A DNA stretch of 64,000 nucleotides from a bacterium (GTDB taxonomy: Bacteria; Hydrothermota; Tepidihabitantia; Tepidihabitantales; Tepidihabitantaceae). The position numbers and the translations under genes were made by a program. The notes under the pieces are model-generated. The model made no database searches and had not been told where the DNA came from. It saw only the letters and a list, made by a program, of their open reading frames with translations. Location of the stretch: assembly GCA_035505375.1 (NCBI GenBank), contig DATJQV010000024.1, positions 1 through 64,000 of the forward strand, in the 5' to 3' direction. Below, piece by piece: positions 40,114 through 47,776 of this stretch. Numbering within the stretch: position 1 is the stretch's first letter; every line of letters starts with the position of its first letter.

Positions 40114-41253
40114 CTAGAACCTGAGGAAGGCTCCGACTCCACCGCTGCGTGTCAGCTCTTTGGCGGCATCGCCCTTTACGACCTCGATGGGCAGGCCGTG
40201 GTCGATCACGAGGCGCGGCAGAACCGCGGCCAGGCTGACCTTCGTCATGTCCGCGGCGCTGCATTTTCCACAGTGGCTGTTGGTGCTCGCGCTGATAGTC
40301 TTGCACTGGGCGCACCGGCTGACCTCGGCATCGAAGTCCTTGGCCACGATCAGTCGTGAGGCCCGGCCGTCCTGCACGAATTTGAGGACCGGGTCGACGC
40401 CGACCGCTGCCTTTTTGCTGATGCCCGCGGCCCCGAACAGCTCGGCGACAAGAGCATGCTCGCGCTGCTGTTCCCAGGCGGCGATGGCCGGCAGCACTTT
40501 GTGAACGGCGTCCGTCGGGTTGGTGAACGTCTCCATGTTCATCTGGGTGACGACGAGGTTGCCGATGTCGGGGGGCAGGGACTTGGCGAAATCAGGCAGC
40601 ACCGATTTGGTCCCGGCGAGGACCAGCCGGCGAATCCGGTAGCGTTCGACAAGCTCGGCCAGCGGTTTGTGGAGCGTCTTCCAGAAGCGCCTGACCTGCT
40701 CCATGTATCGCTGGTCGAAGGCTTCGACGCTCCGCCCGCCCTTCTGGACCGAGTCGCCCCCGCCCTTTGACCCGACGACCTGTTTGCGCCACTGGCTGGT
40801 GTCGATATCGGCGCGGAACTCTTTGAATACCTCGAACTCGTTCAGCCGAACCGAGAGGAAGCGGACGTGCTCAATGCCGGCGACCAGCACACCATACGGC
40901 CGGTATTCCTCGATGAGCCACAGCAATTGGGCAGTGTTGGGTAGCCCCCAGCTTGCCTCGTCGCGAACCGGGATTCGGGAGGGGAACTCATCCCACGACT
41001 TGGGGCCGGCGAAAACAAGGAGTGAGTTGCCCGCGGGTTGGTACTGGCTGACGAAGTTCATGAGCTTGGCTGCGGCCTGGTCGTAGAGCTTCCGGTCTTC
41101 AGCCGGGACCGCCGCCTCGATACCGTGCAGGAGGCTGCGAAGCCGAGCCGGATAGGCGGAGCGCTGCTGGTCGGACCGCGTGTTGAAGTAAAGGGTCAGT
41201 ATGTGACGGTCGGTGCTCTCGGTCAGACGTTTTACATCACTGGGTGATACCAT
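40114..41253 (-). CDS. Bacterial eRF1-like release-factor family (baeRF) protein
   Basis: 379 residues. The order is that of bacterial relatives of archaeo-eukaryotic release factors. An N-terminal domain has LTLYFNTRSDQQRSAYPARL and SLLVFAGPKSW. A central part reads YGVLVAGIEHVRFLSVRLNE and later RYRIRRLVLAGTKSVLPDF. The C-terminal domain holds a zinc ribbon (CAQCKTISASTNSHCGKC) and ends ELTRSGGVGAFLRF, like the last strand of eRF1 domain 3 (GGIGAILRY). No GGQ motif is visible, so classic peptide release is unlikely. The family is proposed to act in ribosome rescue or quality control; this role is inference. It has its own promoter at 41292-41319. Confidence 0.75.
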   Translation of the reverse strand: MVSPSDVKRLTESTDRHILTLYFNTRSDQQRSAYPARLRSLLHGIEAAVPAEDRKLYDQAAAKLMNFVSQYQPAGNSLLVFAGPKSWDEFPSRIPVRDEASWGLPNTAQLLWLIEEYRPYGVLVAGIEHVRFLSVRLNEFEVFKEFRADIDTSQWRKQVVGSKGGGDSVQKGGRSVEAFDQRYMEQVRRFWKTLHKPLAELVERYRIRRLVLAGTKSVLPDFAKSLPPDIGNLVVTQMNMETFTNPTDAVHKVLPAIAAWEQQREHALVAELFGAAGISKKAAVGVDPVLKFVQDGRASRLIVAKDFDAEVSRCAQCKTISASTNSHCGKCSAADMTKVSLAAVLPRLVIDHGLPIEVVKGDAAKELTRSGGVGAFLRF

Positions 41254-41291
41254 GGGTAGCTCCTCGTTCTTCTCAGGTGTGCCAACAACTC

Positions 41292-41319
41292 AGACTATTA
41301 GACTCGGTCTGCTTGTCAA
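41292..41319 (-). promoter_or_regulatory. Promoter of the baeRF gene
   Basis: On the minus strand TTGACA (41319-41314), a 16 bp spacer and TAGTCT (41297-41292). The start codon is 38 bases further, so a short leader is expected. Confidence 0.5.
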
Positions 41320-41337
41320 GCGTTCCGGATAAGTTCC

Positions 41338-41365
41338 TTGCTCCAGCGAGGTCGCCCACTAGAAT
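41338..41365 (+). promoter_or_regulatory. Promoter of the DUF72 gene, leaderless layout
   Basis: TTGCTC (41338-41343), a 16 bp spacer and TAGAAT (41360-41365), then six bases to the GTG start. Confidence 0.6.
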
Positions 41366-41371
41366 GGGAGC

Positions 41372-42274
41372 GTGCCCTTGAAAACGGACGCCACGCAGTC
41401 GAACTCGGCGCTGCCGGCCGGACGGTTCAGAGTCGGCACCAGCGGCTTCTCGTTCGACGATTGGCTGGGCAGGGCCTACCCGGCCGGGTTGTCCAAGACG
41501 AAGATGCTCGAATACTACGAGAACGTGCTCGGGTTCGACACAGTCGAGCTGAATTTCACTTACTACGCGATGCCGGCGCCGAAGACTCTCGCATCCATGG
41601 TGAGCCGGACCGGTAGCGGCTTCTGCTTCGTGGTCCGTTCGCACAAGGACATGACCCACGACATCTGGCAGGACGAGGACCGGCGAATCCTCAAGGATAC
41701 AAGCGAGGTATTCAAGTCGTTCCGTGAGGGCATCAGCCCTTTGGTCGACTCGGGCCGGCTCGGGTGCGTGCTGGTCCAGTTCCCGGTCTTCTTCTATCCA
41801 GCGCCGCAGAACTTCGACTACATGCGCAGGATGCCGGAGTTGATGCCGGACGTCTCCATCGTGGTCGAGTTCCGCAACCGGGCCTGGCTGAGGCCCGACG
41901 CATTCCGGGCGCTGGAGCAGAGCAAGATGGGCTTCTGCGTCGTGGACGAGCCGAAGATACCGCGACTGATGCCGTTCGAGCCGCGACGCACATCGGATAT
42001 CGCCTATTTCCGCTTCCATGGCCGGAACCAGAACTGGTTCAATGCTTCACGCGAGGAACGGTACAATTACCTGTATTCGGGCGTGGAGCTGGGCGAGTTC
42101 ATGCAGCCCCTGCGTGACGTGAGCGCGGGGGCGAAGATGACCTACACTTTCTTCAACAACTGCCACGCCGGAGCCGCGGCGCGGAACGCCCTGATGATGA
42201 AGCAGATGCTGGGGCTGATAGACAATCTCACGCCCATCCAGACCCGCATCGTAGCGGGTCTACCGCAATCCTGA
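41372..42274 (+). CDS. DUF72 family protein (YecE-like)
   Basis: 300 residues. TIM-barrel-like DUF72 protein: RVGTSGFSFDDWLGRAYPAG, then LGFDTVELNFTYYAMPAPKT, LVQFPVFFYPAPQNFDYM, VVEFRNRAWLRPDAF and a closing TYTFFNNCHAGAAARNA, all diagnostic of the family. The molecular function is unknown for the family as a whole. Start GTG 41372 with a leaderless promoter directly in front; the frame could begin at no earlier ATG. It is divergent from the baeRF gene and ends before repeat-rich DNA. Confidence 0.9.
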   Translation: MPLKTDATQSNSALPAGRFRVGTSGFSFDDWLGRAYPAGLSKTKMLEYYENVLGFDTVELNFTYYAMPAPKTLASMVSRTGSGFCFVVRSHKDMTHDIWQDEDRRILKDTSEVFKSFREGISPLVDSGRLGCVLVQFPVFFYPAPQNFDYMRRMPELMPDVSIVVEFRNRAWLRPDAFRALEQSKMGFCVVDEPKIPRLMPFEPRRTSDIAYFRFHGRNQNWFNASREERYNYLYSGVELGEFMQPLRDVSAGAKMTYTFFNNCHAGAAARNALMMKQMLGLIDNLTPIQTRIVAGLPQS

Positions 42275-42294
42275 GGCCGAGACAGACGGGGAAT

Positions 42295-42410
42295 TCTCAA
42301 GTCTCAATTGCCAATGCCCAATCAAGCCCCAAGCCCCAATGTGCGGAAGTTCGGGCTTTGTGATTGAATGGTCATTGACGCTTGGTCATTCGGATCTTGT
42401 CGGTAGCACT
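42295..42410. repeat. Word-like low-complexity repeats
   Basis: CTCAATTGCCAATGCCCAAT, CCCCAAGCCCCAAT and GGTCATTGACGCTTGGTCATT-like words. The same vocabulary occurs at 26395-26530. Confidence 0.6.
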
Positions 42411-42416
42411 GTCTGC

Positions 42417-42444
42417 TTGACTTTCGATAGCGGTAGAATATCCT
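42417..42444 (+). promoter_or_regulatory. Promoter of thyX, leaderless layout
   Basis: TTGACT (42417-42422), a 16 bp spacer and TATCCT (42439-42444), then seven bases to the ATG. Confidence 0.55.
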
Positions 42445-42451
42445 CAGCAAG

Positions 42452-44140
42452 ATGAAAGTAGCTCTCGCCGGATTCAACCTCGAGTACGAGCTGATGCAGA
42501 CGCTCGCCAGGAACCACCGCGTAGTCCTTACCCCGGAGCTGATTTCCGCCGCCTATGCGCGGATCAGCCGCAGTTCCAAGCCGGTCGAGGAGCTGCGGCA
42601 GGATGCGCGCCGGGAGATAGAGAAGGCGCGCAAGTCCAACGTCACCATCGTCTTCGAGATGGGGCATCATTCGATTGCCGAGCATGCGGTCTTCAACTTC
42701 GATGTCACCGGCGTGTCGCGGCTCGCGGTTGAGGCGCTTGAGCGCCACCGACTGAACTCGTATACCGAGAAATCGCAGCGCTACGTCACGCTGAGCGACG
42801 ACTTCGTGGTACCGGAGGAGCTGAAGGACACCGAGGTGCTGGACGAGTTTGTGACGACCGTGAGACTCCAGAATCACTACTACCACGAGCTCTACTACAA
42901 GCTGGTGCCGCACTTCACGGCCAAGCATCCGGAGTGGAGGGACGAACCGCTCCGGGCGGAGAACGCGGCCAAAGAAGACGCCCGCTATATCACCGGGCTT
43001 GCCATCCAGACCCAGCTTGGGATGACCGCCAACGCGCGGAACCTGGAGTTGATGCTGAAGAGCCTGAGCGCGAGCGAGCTGGCCGAGGTGCGGGCCCTGT
43101 CGGCGCGGCTCTACGAGCAGACGGTCGCGGTCGCCCCGTCGCTGATTGTATTCCCGGAGCCGACCGACTACGAGAAGAACACTTACGCGCGGGTCCGCGA
43201 GTACTCCCAGACTTTCATGACTCCGGCGTTTAACCGCCGGCCCCGCAACTTCATCGCGCTGGCCGCGTCCGACGTCGCGCTGGTGGACTATACCCAGAAC
43301 GCCGACAACAAGCTGCTGGCCGCAATCCTGCACTCGGTTTCACGCGCGTCTCACGCCGAGTGCATGAACCGGGTCGAGCGGCAGACGCTCGCCCGCAAGA
43401 AGGAGATATTCAAGCTGGCGTGCCAGGACATGCAGGCGTACGACGCGGTCCTGCGCGAGTTCGAGCACCTCAGCCTGACGTTCGAGCTGGTGATATCGGC
43501 ATCGGGCTTCGCGCAACTGAAGCGGCACCGGCTGATGACGATAACCGCTCAGCCGTACGACCCGAAGAACGGCTGGACCATCCCGACCTCGATTGCCGAA
43601 ATCAAGGAGCACAAGTCGTTCAAGGAGATGCTGGCGAGAACTGAGGAAGTCTTCGACCGGGTTGCCGCGTTCAACCCGGCCGTCGCGCAGTACGTGCTCA
43701 CCAACTCCCACCAGCGGCGGGTGCTAGTAACGGTCGACGCCCGCGAGCTGTACCACATCTCGCGGCTGCGCGAGGACCCGGAGGCGCAGTGGGACATCCG
43801 CGACATCGCGGGCCGGATGATGGAGCAGGCCCGGCACGTGATGCCGTTGACGCTCGCCCTGGCCTGCGGCAAGGACAACTATCCCCGGGTCTACGAAGAG
43901 CTGTTCGGCAGGCCGCCGGCAGTCACCGAACTGAAGCTGCCCGAGGCGCGGCCGCTGCCGGTCCAGACTGAGAAAGCACCGCGCAAGAGGCCCAAGAACC
44001 GGGACAGGAATTCACCACCAAGACACAAAGACACAAAGATGGGTCCCGACGTGAACGTTCCGGATTCGACTGGCGCTGTTGGCGGTTCTGTTCCGGCTTC
44101 GGGGAAGAAGTTACGGCCGAAGAAGAGCGAAAAGGAGTAG
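42452..44140 (+). CDS. thyX: Two-domain flavin-dependent thymidylate synthase
   Basis: 562 residues, more than twice the usual 220-250 of ThyX. The enzyme makes dTMP from dUMP with methylene-tetrahydrofolate, FAD and NADPH. The first half carries the ThyX motif RHRLNSYTEKSQRYV (RHRx7-8S family), with FEMGHHSIAEHAVFNFD before it. The second half repeats the fold but its motif reads RHRLMTITAQPYDPK, while it carries the typical C-terminal block NSHQRRVLVTVDARELYHIS plus EAQWDIRDIA, which is poor in the first half. So the two halves seem to supply different parts of the active site. The tail after about residue 505 is low-complexity and includes the dispersed repeat as DRNSPPRHKDTKM. The next gene starts three bases later. 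Confidence 0.88.
   Translation: MKVALAGFNLEYELMQTLARNHRVVLTPELISAAYARISRSSKPVEELRQDARREIEKARKSNVTIVFEMGHHSIAEHAVFNFDVTGVSRLAVEALERHRLNSYTEKSQRYVTLSDDFVVPEELKDTEVLDEFVTTVRLQNHYYHELYYKLVPHFTAKHPEWRDEPLRAENAAKEDARYITGLAIQTQLGMTANARNLELMLKSLSASELAEVRALSARLYEQTVAVAPSLIVFPEPTDYEKNTYARVREYSQTFMTPAFNRRPRNFIALAASDVALVDYTQNADNKLLAAILHSVSRASHAECMNRVERQTLARKKEIFKLACQDMQAYDAVLREFEHLSLTFELVISASGFAQLKRHRLMTITAQPYDPKNGWTIPTSIAEIKEHKSFKEMLARTEEVFDRVAAFNPAVAQYVLTNSHQRRVLVTVDARELYHISRLREDPEAQWDIRDIAGRMMEQARHVMPLTLALACGKDNYPRVYEELFGRPPAVTELKLPEARPLPVQTEKAPRKRPKNRDRNSPPRHKDTKMGPDVNVPDSTGAVGGSVPASGKKLRPKKSEKE
44012..44039 (+). repeat. Dispersed CCAAGACACAAAG repeat within the thyX tail
   Basis: CACCACCAAGACACAAAGAC begins here, read in frame as PPRHKDTK. 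It extends the enzyme after its last conserved block, where extra residues are harmless. Confidence 0.8.
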
Positions 44141-44143
44141 CCG

Positions 44144-44494
44144 ATGCAGGTAGCCAGCCTCGACGAATTGAAGAAAGCGGTGAAGGCACTGGAGCCCGAG
44201 ATTGTCGTCACCGACGAAGCTCTTGTGAAGAAAGTGCTATTCTGGAACACCCTGCGCGCCATCGCCAACGTTGTCGTCATCGTCATTCTCGCTGTCGGCA
44301 TTGCGGCCTGGGCCAACCCGCTACGGATTCCCGAGTTGGAGCAGACCTGGGCATTGCTGGCGCGGCGTATCATACTCGGCGTGGGCGTGCTGATGCTCTT
44401 CGCCGAATACGTCATACCGGTCGTCCGCCTGTACAAGCCGGCCGGCAAGGATTCACTCGGACTCAAGCTGGTTCCGCGTAAGAGCAGCAAGTAG
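44144..44494 (+). CDS. Two-helix membrane protein co-transcribed with thyX
   Basis: 116 residues. A cytoplasmic N-terminal helix (SLDELKKAVKALEPEI) precedes two transmembrane segments (IANVVVIVILAVGIAAWA and ARRIILGVGVLMLFAEYVIPVV) and a basic end. A strong AAAGGAG site lies inside the end of thyX, so the two are co-translated. No family is recognised. It is followed by about 350 bases without a plus-strand gene, up to the fusA fragment. Confidence 0.65.
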   Translation: MQVASLDELKKAVKALEPEIVVTDEALVKKVLFWNTLRAIANVVVIVILAVGIAAWANPLRIPELEQTWALLARRIILGVGVLMLFAEYVIPVVRLYKPAGKDSLGLKLVPRKSSK

Positions 44495-44694
44495 CCGCAG
44501 GCCTCAAGCGACAAGCTACAGGCTGGCGACACAAGCGCAAGCCCGAGTTCGGGTCGAGTCTCCTAACTTCTGACCCTGTGGCGGAACGCATCGAGTTGGA
44601 AATTGTCCCGGCACGAAGTCCAGAATCCCAGGAAATGTCCAAGGCTCGCGGCGCCTGAGCCAGGCTTCGACTCGATCTTGTGCTTGAGCGGGCT

Positions 44695-44821
44695 CTACTG
44701 CGGGTGGCCGGCGAAGAGAGGGTAGAGGCGCTCGCGGGTGGACTGGTCGACCGCGCTGAAGTGGGAGAACTGCATGGAGTTCGAGGCGCGGCCCTGGCTG
44801 AGCGAACGGAGCGCGGTTGCG
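44695..44821 (-). pseudogene. Duplicated 3' end of fusA (fragment)
   Basis: 126 bases (44696-44821) match 45531-45656, the last 42 codons of fusA, with about six mismatches. It reads [20 protein letters not shown] … LFAGHPQ and then stops. Upstream of 44821 it is joined to unrelated sequence, so it is a fragment. With the true fusA end it flanks the toxin-antitoxin pair as direct repeats. Confidence 0.9.
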
Positions 44822-44848
44822 GACACGATGTCGCCGATGGTCGTTGGG

Positions 44849-45073
44849 CTAGGCGTACTCATACAGCGGCACTTCACGCGCCGGGCGGTCGGCGCTGAGC
44901 AGAAGCCGCTCAATGTGACGCACCGTCTCCGGGCTGAGGAGCACGTCTCCGCACACCGAGCACACTTCCGCCGGTACGTGGTCAATCACAACGACCTGGC
45001 CGTGATAGCGCACCGTGTGAGTGATCTCGCGTGTCTGACATTCGCCGCTGCAATCCCTGATGCTACACTTCAT
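44849..45073 (-). CDS. YgiT-type (MqsA N-terminal-like) zinc-finger antitoxin
   Basis: 74 residues. A zinc-binding module with CSIRDCSGECQTREI and EVCSVCGDVLLSPET: paired Cys positions fit a YgiT-type finger. It lacks the DNA-binding helix-turn-helix of full MqsA, as is usual for short YgiT proteins paired with DUF4258. ATG 45073 has a strong GGAGGAAACC in front and overlaps the DUF4258 stop by four bases (ATGA). It is the second gene of the cassette. Confidence 0.82.
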   Translation of the reverse strand: MKCSIRDCSGECQTREITHTVRYHGQVVVIDHVPAEVCSVCGDVLLSPETVRHIERLLLSADRPAREVPLYEYA

Positions 45074-45402
45074 GGTTTCCTCCTGACTGCGGGCTCCGGC
45101 CACTTTGGCGGCCGGGGTTCGTACACGGTGATGATGACAAGCATCTCCAGCGACGTCGTGCAGACGACGTGCAGGTGACGGCCGCTGGCGGTGACCCCAT
45201 GCAGCAGACAGCACGGCCCGCGTCGGTGCTCGGGGTAGTACTCGATGACGTCGCCGGAACCCGCCGCCTGCAGCAGTTCGTCCATCGTGACCTCTTCTTC
45301 AACCATTTCCTGATTCGCGTGGACGGTGATTCGTACCTGCTCGGCACGTGCTTGCGCCCGGATTCGTGCCAGAACGGCATCGCCGGCAGGCATGTTTGGC
45401 AT
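45070..45402 (-). CDS. DUF4258 protein, probable toxin
   Basis: 110 residues with the DUF4258 pattern: RITVHANQEMVEEEVTMDEL near residue 25, then VIEYYPEHRRGPCCLLHG and RHLHVVCTTSLEMLVIITVYEP. The family often pairs with YgiT-type antitoxins and has a RelE-like fold, so it is probably an mRNA-targeting toxin. Start ATG 45402 sits six bases after a TAACAT box, hence leaderless; an ATG at 45393 is also possible. Gene order toxin-antitoxin, as in mqsRA. Confidence 0.82.
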   Translation of the reverse strand: MPNMPAGDAVLARIRAQARAEQVRITVHANQEMVEEEVTMDELLQAAGSGDVIEYYPEHRRGPCCLLHGVTASGRHLHVVCTTSLEMLVIITVYEPRPPKWPEPAVRRKP

Positions 45403-45408
45403 CAGAGC

Positions 45409-45436
45409 ATGTTACCTCGGTCGGGTCAGGAGTCAA
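45409..45436 (-). promoter_or_regulatory. Promoter of the DUF4258/YgiT pair, leaderless layout
   Basis: On the minus strand TTGACT (45436-45431), a 16 bp spacer and TAACAT (45414-45409), then six bases to the ATG. Confidence 0.7.
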
Positions 45437-45526
45437 TGCTCCGCGAGTGGCGGGTTGCGAGTCAGGTAGGCAGCCACCGAACATCTGCGGTCGGCGGCGG
45501 TGCTTGAGCTTGGGCTTGCGCCCTGT

Positions 45527-47608
45527 CTAATACTGCGGGTGGCCGGCGAAGAGAGGGTAGAGGCGTTCGCGGGTGGACTGGTCGACCGCGCTGAAGTGCG
45601 AGAACTGCATGGAGTTCGAGGCGCGGCCCTGGCTGAGCGAGCGGAGCGTGGTCGCGTAACCGAAGGTCTTGACCAACGGCAGTTCGGCCTTGATTATCTG
45701 GTGGCCCTTGACCGCTTCGAGGTGCAGGACTTTGCCGTCGCGGGATGTGATGTCACCGAGCACGTTGCCGAGGTACTGGTCCGGCGTCACGACTTCGAGC
45801 TCCATTATCGGTTCGAGGAAGGTCGGTTCGGCGGCCATGAACGCCTCGCGGAACGCGGTGTTCGCCGCGACCTTGAAATCCACATCCGCGGAATCCTGCT
45901 CGTGCCACTGGCCGTCGACGACGTGCACTTTTACGTTCACCACGGCGTAGCCGGCCAGCACGCCCGACTCCAGGCTGTCGTGAATCGCCTGGGTGACGGC
46001 AGCGGCAAACTCGCGGGGCAGGGTGCCGGGTTTGAGCTCATCCACAACGGCGTTGCCTTCCGGTGACGGTTCGAGCATGACCTTGACGACGGCGTAGTGG
46101 CCCTTGCCGCCGGCCTGACGGATGAAGCGGCCTTCGGCGGTCGCACGCGCCGTGACCGTCTCGCGGTAGGAGACCTGCGGCTTGCCGGAGTGGACCGCGA
46201 CCCGGTAGTCTCGCGCCAGGCGGTCGATGAGTATCTCCAGATGCAACTCGCCCATGCCGGATAGAATGAGTTGGCCGGTTTCCTCGTCGGTGCGGACCTT
46301 GAAGGTCGGGTCCTCGAGCGCCAGCGTCGCGAGCGAGTCGTGGAGCTTGTCCTCGTCGGCCTTGGTCTTGGGCTCGATGGCGAGGAACACGACCGGCTCC
46401 GGGTACTTGATGGCCTCGAAAGCAATCGGGTGGGACAGGTCAGTCAGGGTCTGGCCGGTGCGCGGTTCCTTGAGTCCGATGACGACACCGATTTCTCCCG
46501 CCGACAGAGCCTCGACCTCCTGCTGCCGGTTGGCGTGCATGATGGCGAGTTTCTGGATGCGCACGCGCTTCATCTCCGGTACGCACATTACCACCTCGCC
46601 CTGCGCCACGCTGCCCGAGTAGACGCGCAGGTAGGCGAGCATGCCGCGCTGCTGGTCGGCGGTGAGCTTGAATATCAGGGCGGAGAACGGCGCCTTGCGG
46701 TCGGACGGCCGCGATTCCACCTTGCCGTTCTTCGGGTTGACGCCGTGCGCGGGCGGCACGTCGAGCGGCGACGGCAGGTAGTGGACGATGCCGTCGAGCA
46801 GCTTCTGGATGCCCTTGTTCTTGAAAGCGCTGCCGCAGAAGACCGGTACGATGCGCAGCGAGACGCAGCCTTTGCGCAGGGCGTGGTGCAGGTCCTCTTC
46901 GCCGATGGGCGTGCCGGTCATGTACTTCTCCAGCAGTTGCTCGTCGAACGTGGTCAGCGTGTCTATCATCCGGTGCCGGTAGTCTTCGACCTCCGGTTTG
47001 CGTTCCTCCGGGATCGGCACTTCTTCAAAAGTCGCGCCCAGGTCGTCGGTGTGCCAGACAAAGGCCTTTTCCGCCACCAGGTCAATCAGTCCCTTGTACT
47101 CGTCCTCGGCGCCGATGGGCAGTTGGACCGCGACCGGCGTCTGCGCGAACTTCTCGGCCATCGTCTTGAGCACGCGGTAGAAGTCGGAGCCGGTGCGGTC
47201 GAGCTTGTTGATGAAGGCGATGCGCGGAACCTGGTAGCGGTCGGCCTGGCGCCAGACGGTCTCGGTCTGGGGCTCGACGCCGCCCACACCGCACAGGACG
47301 ATGACCGCGCCGTCGAGGACCTTGAGCGAGCGTTCGACCTCGACCGTGAAGTCCACGTGGCCGGGCGTGTCGATGATGTTGATGCGATGGTCCAGCCAGT
47401 GGACGGTCGTGGCCGCGGCGGTGATGGTGATGCCGCGCTCGCGCTCCTGGGCCATCCAGTCCATCTGGGTATTGCCGTCGTCGATGTCGCCCATACGGTG
47501 GATGCGGCCCGAATAGTAGAGGACGCGCTCGGTCGTCGTTGTCTTGCCGGCGTCTATGTGCGCGGCAATGCCGATATTCCGAATTCGCGTCAGGTCGGCG
47601 CTTTCCAT
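45527..47608 (-). CDS. fusA: Elongation factor G
   Basis: 693 residues. GTPase that moves tRNA and mRNA through the ribosome. G1 [19 protein letters not shown], switch [15 protein letters not shown]3 [16 protein letters not shown] and G4 [10 protein letters not shown] are all intact. Domain IV and V blocks follow ([15 protein letters not shown]…; [24 protein letters not shown]-like). No insertion is seen within. It is not next to rpsL/rpsG/tuf here, so it may be an EF-G-2-like copy or part of a scattered operon. It has a near-leaderless promoter at 47617-47645. The 3' end is duplicated at 44696-44821. Confidence 0.95.
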   Translation of the reverse strand: MESADLTRIRNIGIAAHIDAGKTTTTERVLYYSGRIHRMGDIDDGNTQMDWMAQERERGITITAAATTVHWLDHRINIIDTPGHVDFTVEVERSLKVLDGAVIVLCGVGGVEPQTETVWRQADRYQVPRIAFINKLDRTGSDFYRVLKTMAEKFAQTPVAVQLPIGAEDEYKGLIDLVAEKAFVWHTDDLGATFEEVPIPEERKPEVEDYRHRMIDTLTTFDEQLLEKYMTGTPIGEEDLHHALRKGCVSLRIVPVFCGSAFKNKGIQKLLDGIVHYLPSPLDVPPAHGVNPKNGKVESRPSDRKAPFSALIFKLTADQQRGMLAYLRVYSGSVAQGEVVMCVPEMKRVRIQKLAIMHANRQQEVEALSAGEIGVVIGLKEPRTGQTLTDLSHPIAFEAIKYPEPVVFLAIEPKTKADEDKLHDSLATLALEDPTFKVRTDEETGQLILSGMGELHLEILIDRLARDYRVAVHSGKPQVSYRETVTARATAEGRFIRQAGGKGHYAVVKVMLEPSPEGNAVVDELKPGTLPREFAAAVTQAIHDSLESGVLAGYAVVNVKVHVVDGQWHEQDSADVDFKVAANTAFREAFMAAEPTFLEPIMELEVVTPDQYLGNVLGDITSRDGKVLHLEAVKGHQIIKAELPLVKTFGYATTLRSLSQGRASNSMQFSHFSAVDQSTRERLYPLFAGHPQY

Positions 47609-47616
47609 GAATGAGT

Positions 47617-47645
47617 ATGGTATTGGCTGGATCGGGTATAGTCAA
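47617..47645 (-). promoter_or_regulatory. Promoter of fusA, near-leaderless layout
   Basis: On the minus strand TTGACT (47645-47640), a 17 bp spacer and TACCAT (47622-47617), then eight bases to the ATG. Confidence 0.65.
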
Positions 47646-47743
47646 GCGGGGAGGGGCGGGGAGAGGCGGAACGTGGCCCAGTGATCTGGTGGTCAAGTGG
47701 TCCAGCGGCCCGGTGTTCGGTCATTCGACAATTCCTGTGGTTG

Positions 47744-47771
47744 TTGCGGCGCGCGCTGCATCTGGTATGAT
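47744..47771 (+). promoter_or_regulatory. Promoter of the methyltransferase gene, leaderless layout
   Basis: TTGCGG (47744-47749), a 16 bp spacer and TATGAT (47766-47771), then five bases to the GTG start. Confidence 0.55.
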
Positions 47772-47776
47772 ATCGC

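Larger units (their letters stand above)
44822..45530. mobile_element. Candidate toxin-antitoxin cassette inserted at the fusA 3' end
   Basis: About 710 bases lying between two 126 bp direct copies of the fusA 3' end. It carries its own leaderless promoter (45409-45436), a DUF4258 gene and a YgiT-type antitoxin gene, with no integrase. The layout suggests insertion into the gene end with restoration of the reading frame. The mechanism is unknown. Confidence 0.55.

Noticed and set aside
39255-40142. A 295-residue open frame on the minus strand with four-residue periodic text (RITPRVAV, RVTPRVTT)
   Set aside because: It is open only because the 12-bp array has no stops in this frame; it overlaps the 3' end of the propeller gene and the baeRF hairpin, and has no start signal.
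39547-40359. A 270-residue plus-strand open frame over array 2 and the baeRF 3' end
   Set aside because: Same periodic cause; it is antisense to a recognised gene and has no ribosome site.
46271-47614. Long open frame antisense to fusA
   Set aside because: High-GC shadow of a well-supported gene; no recognisable protein.
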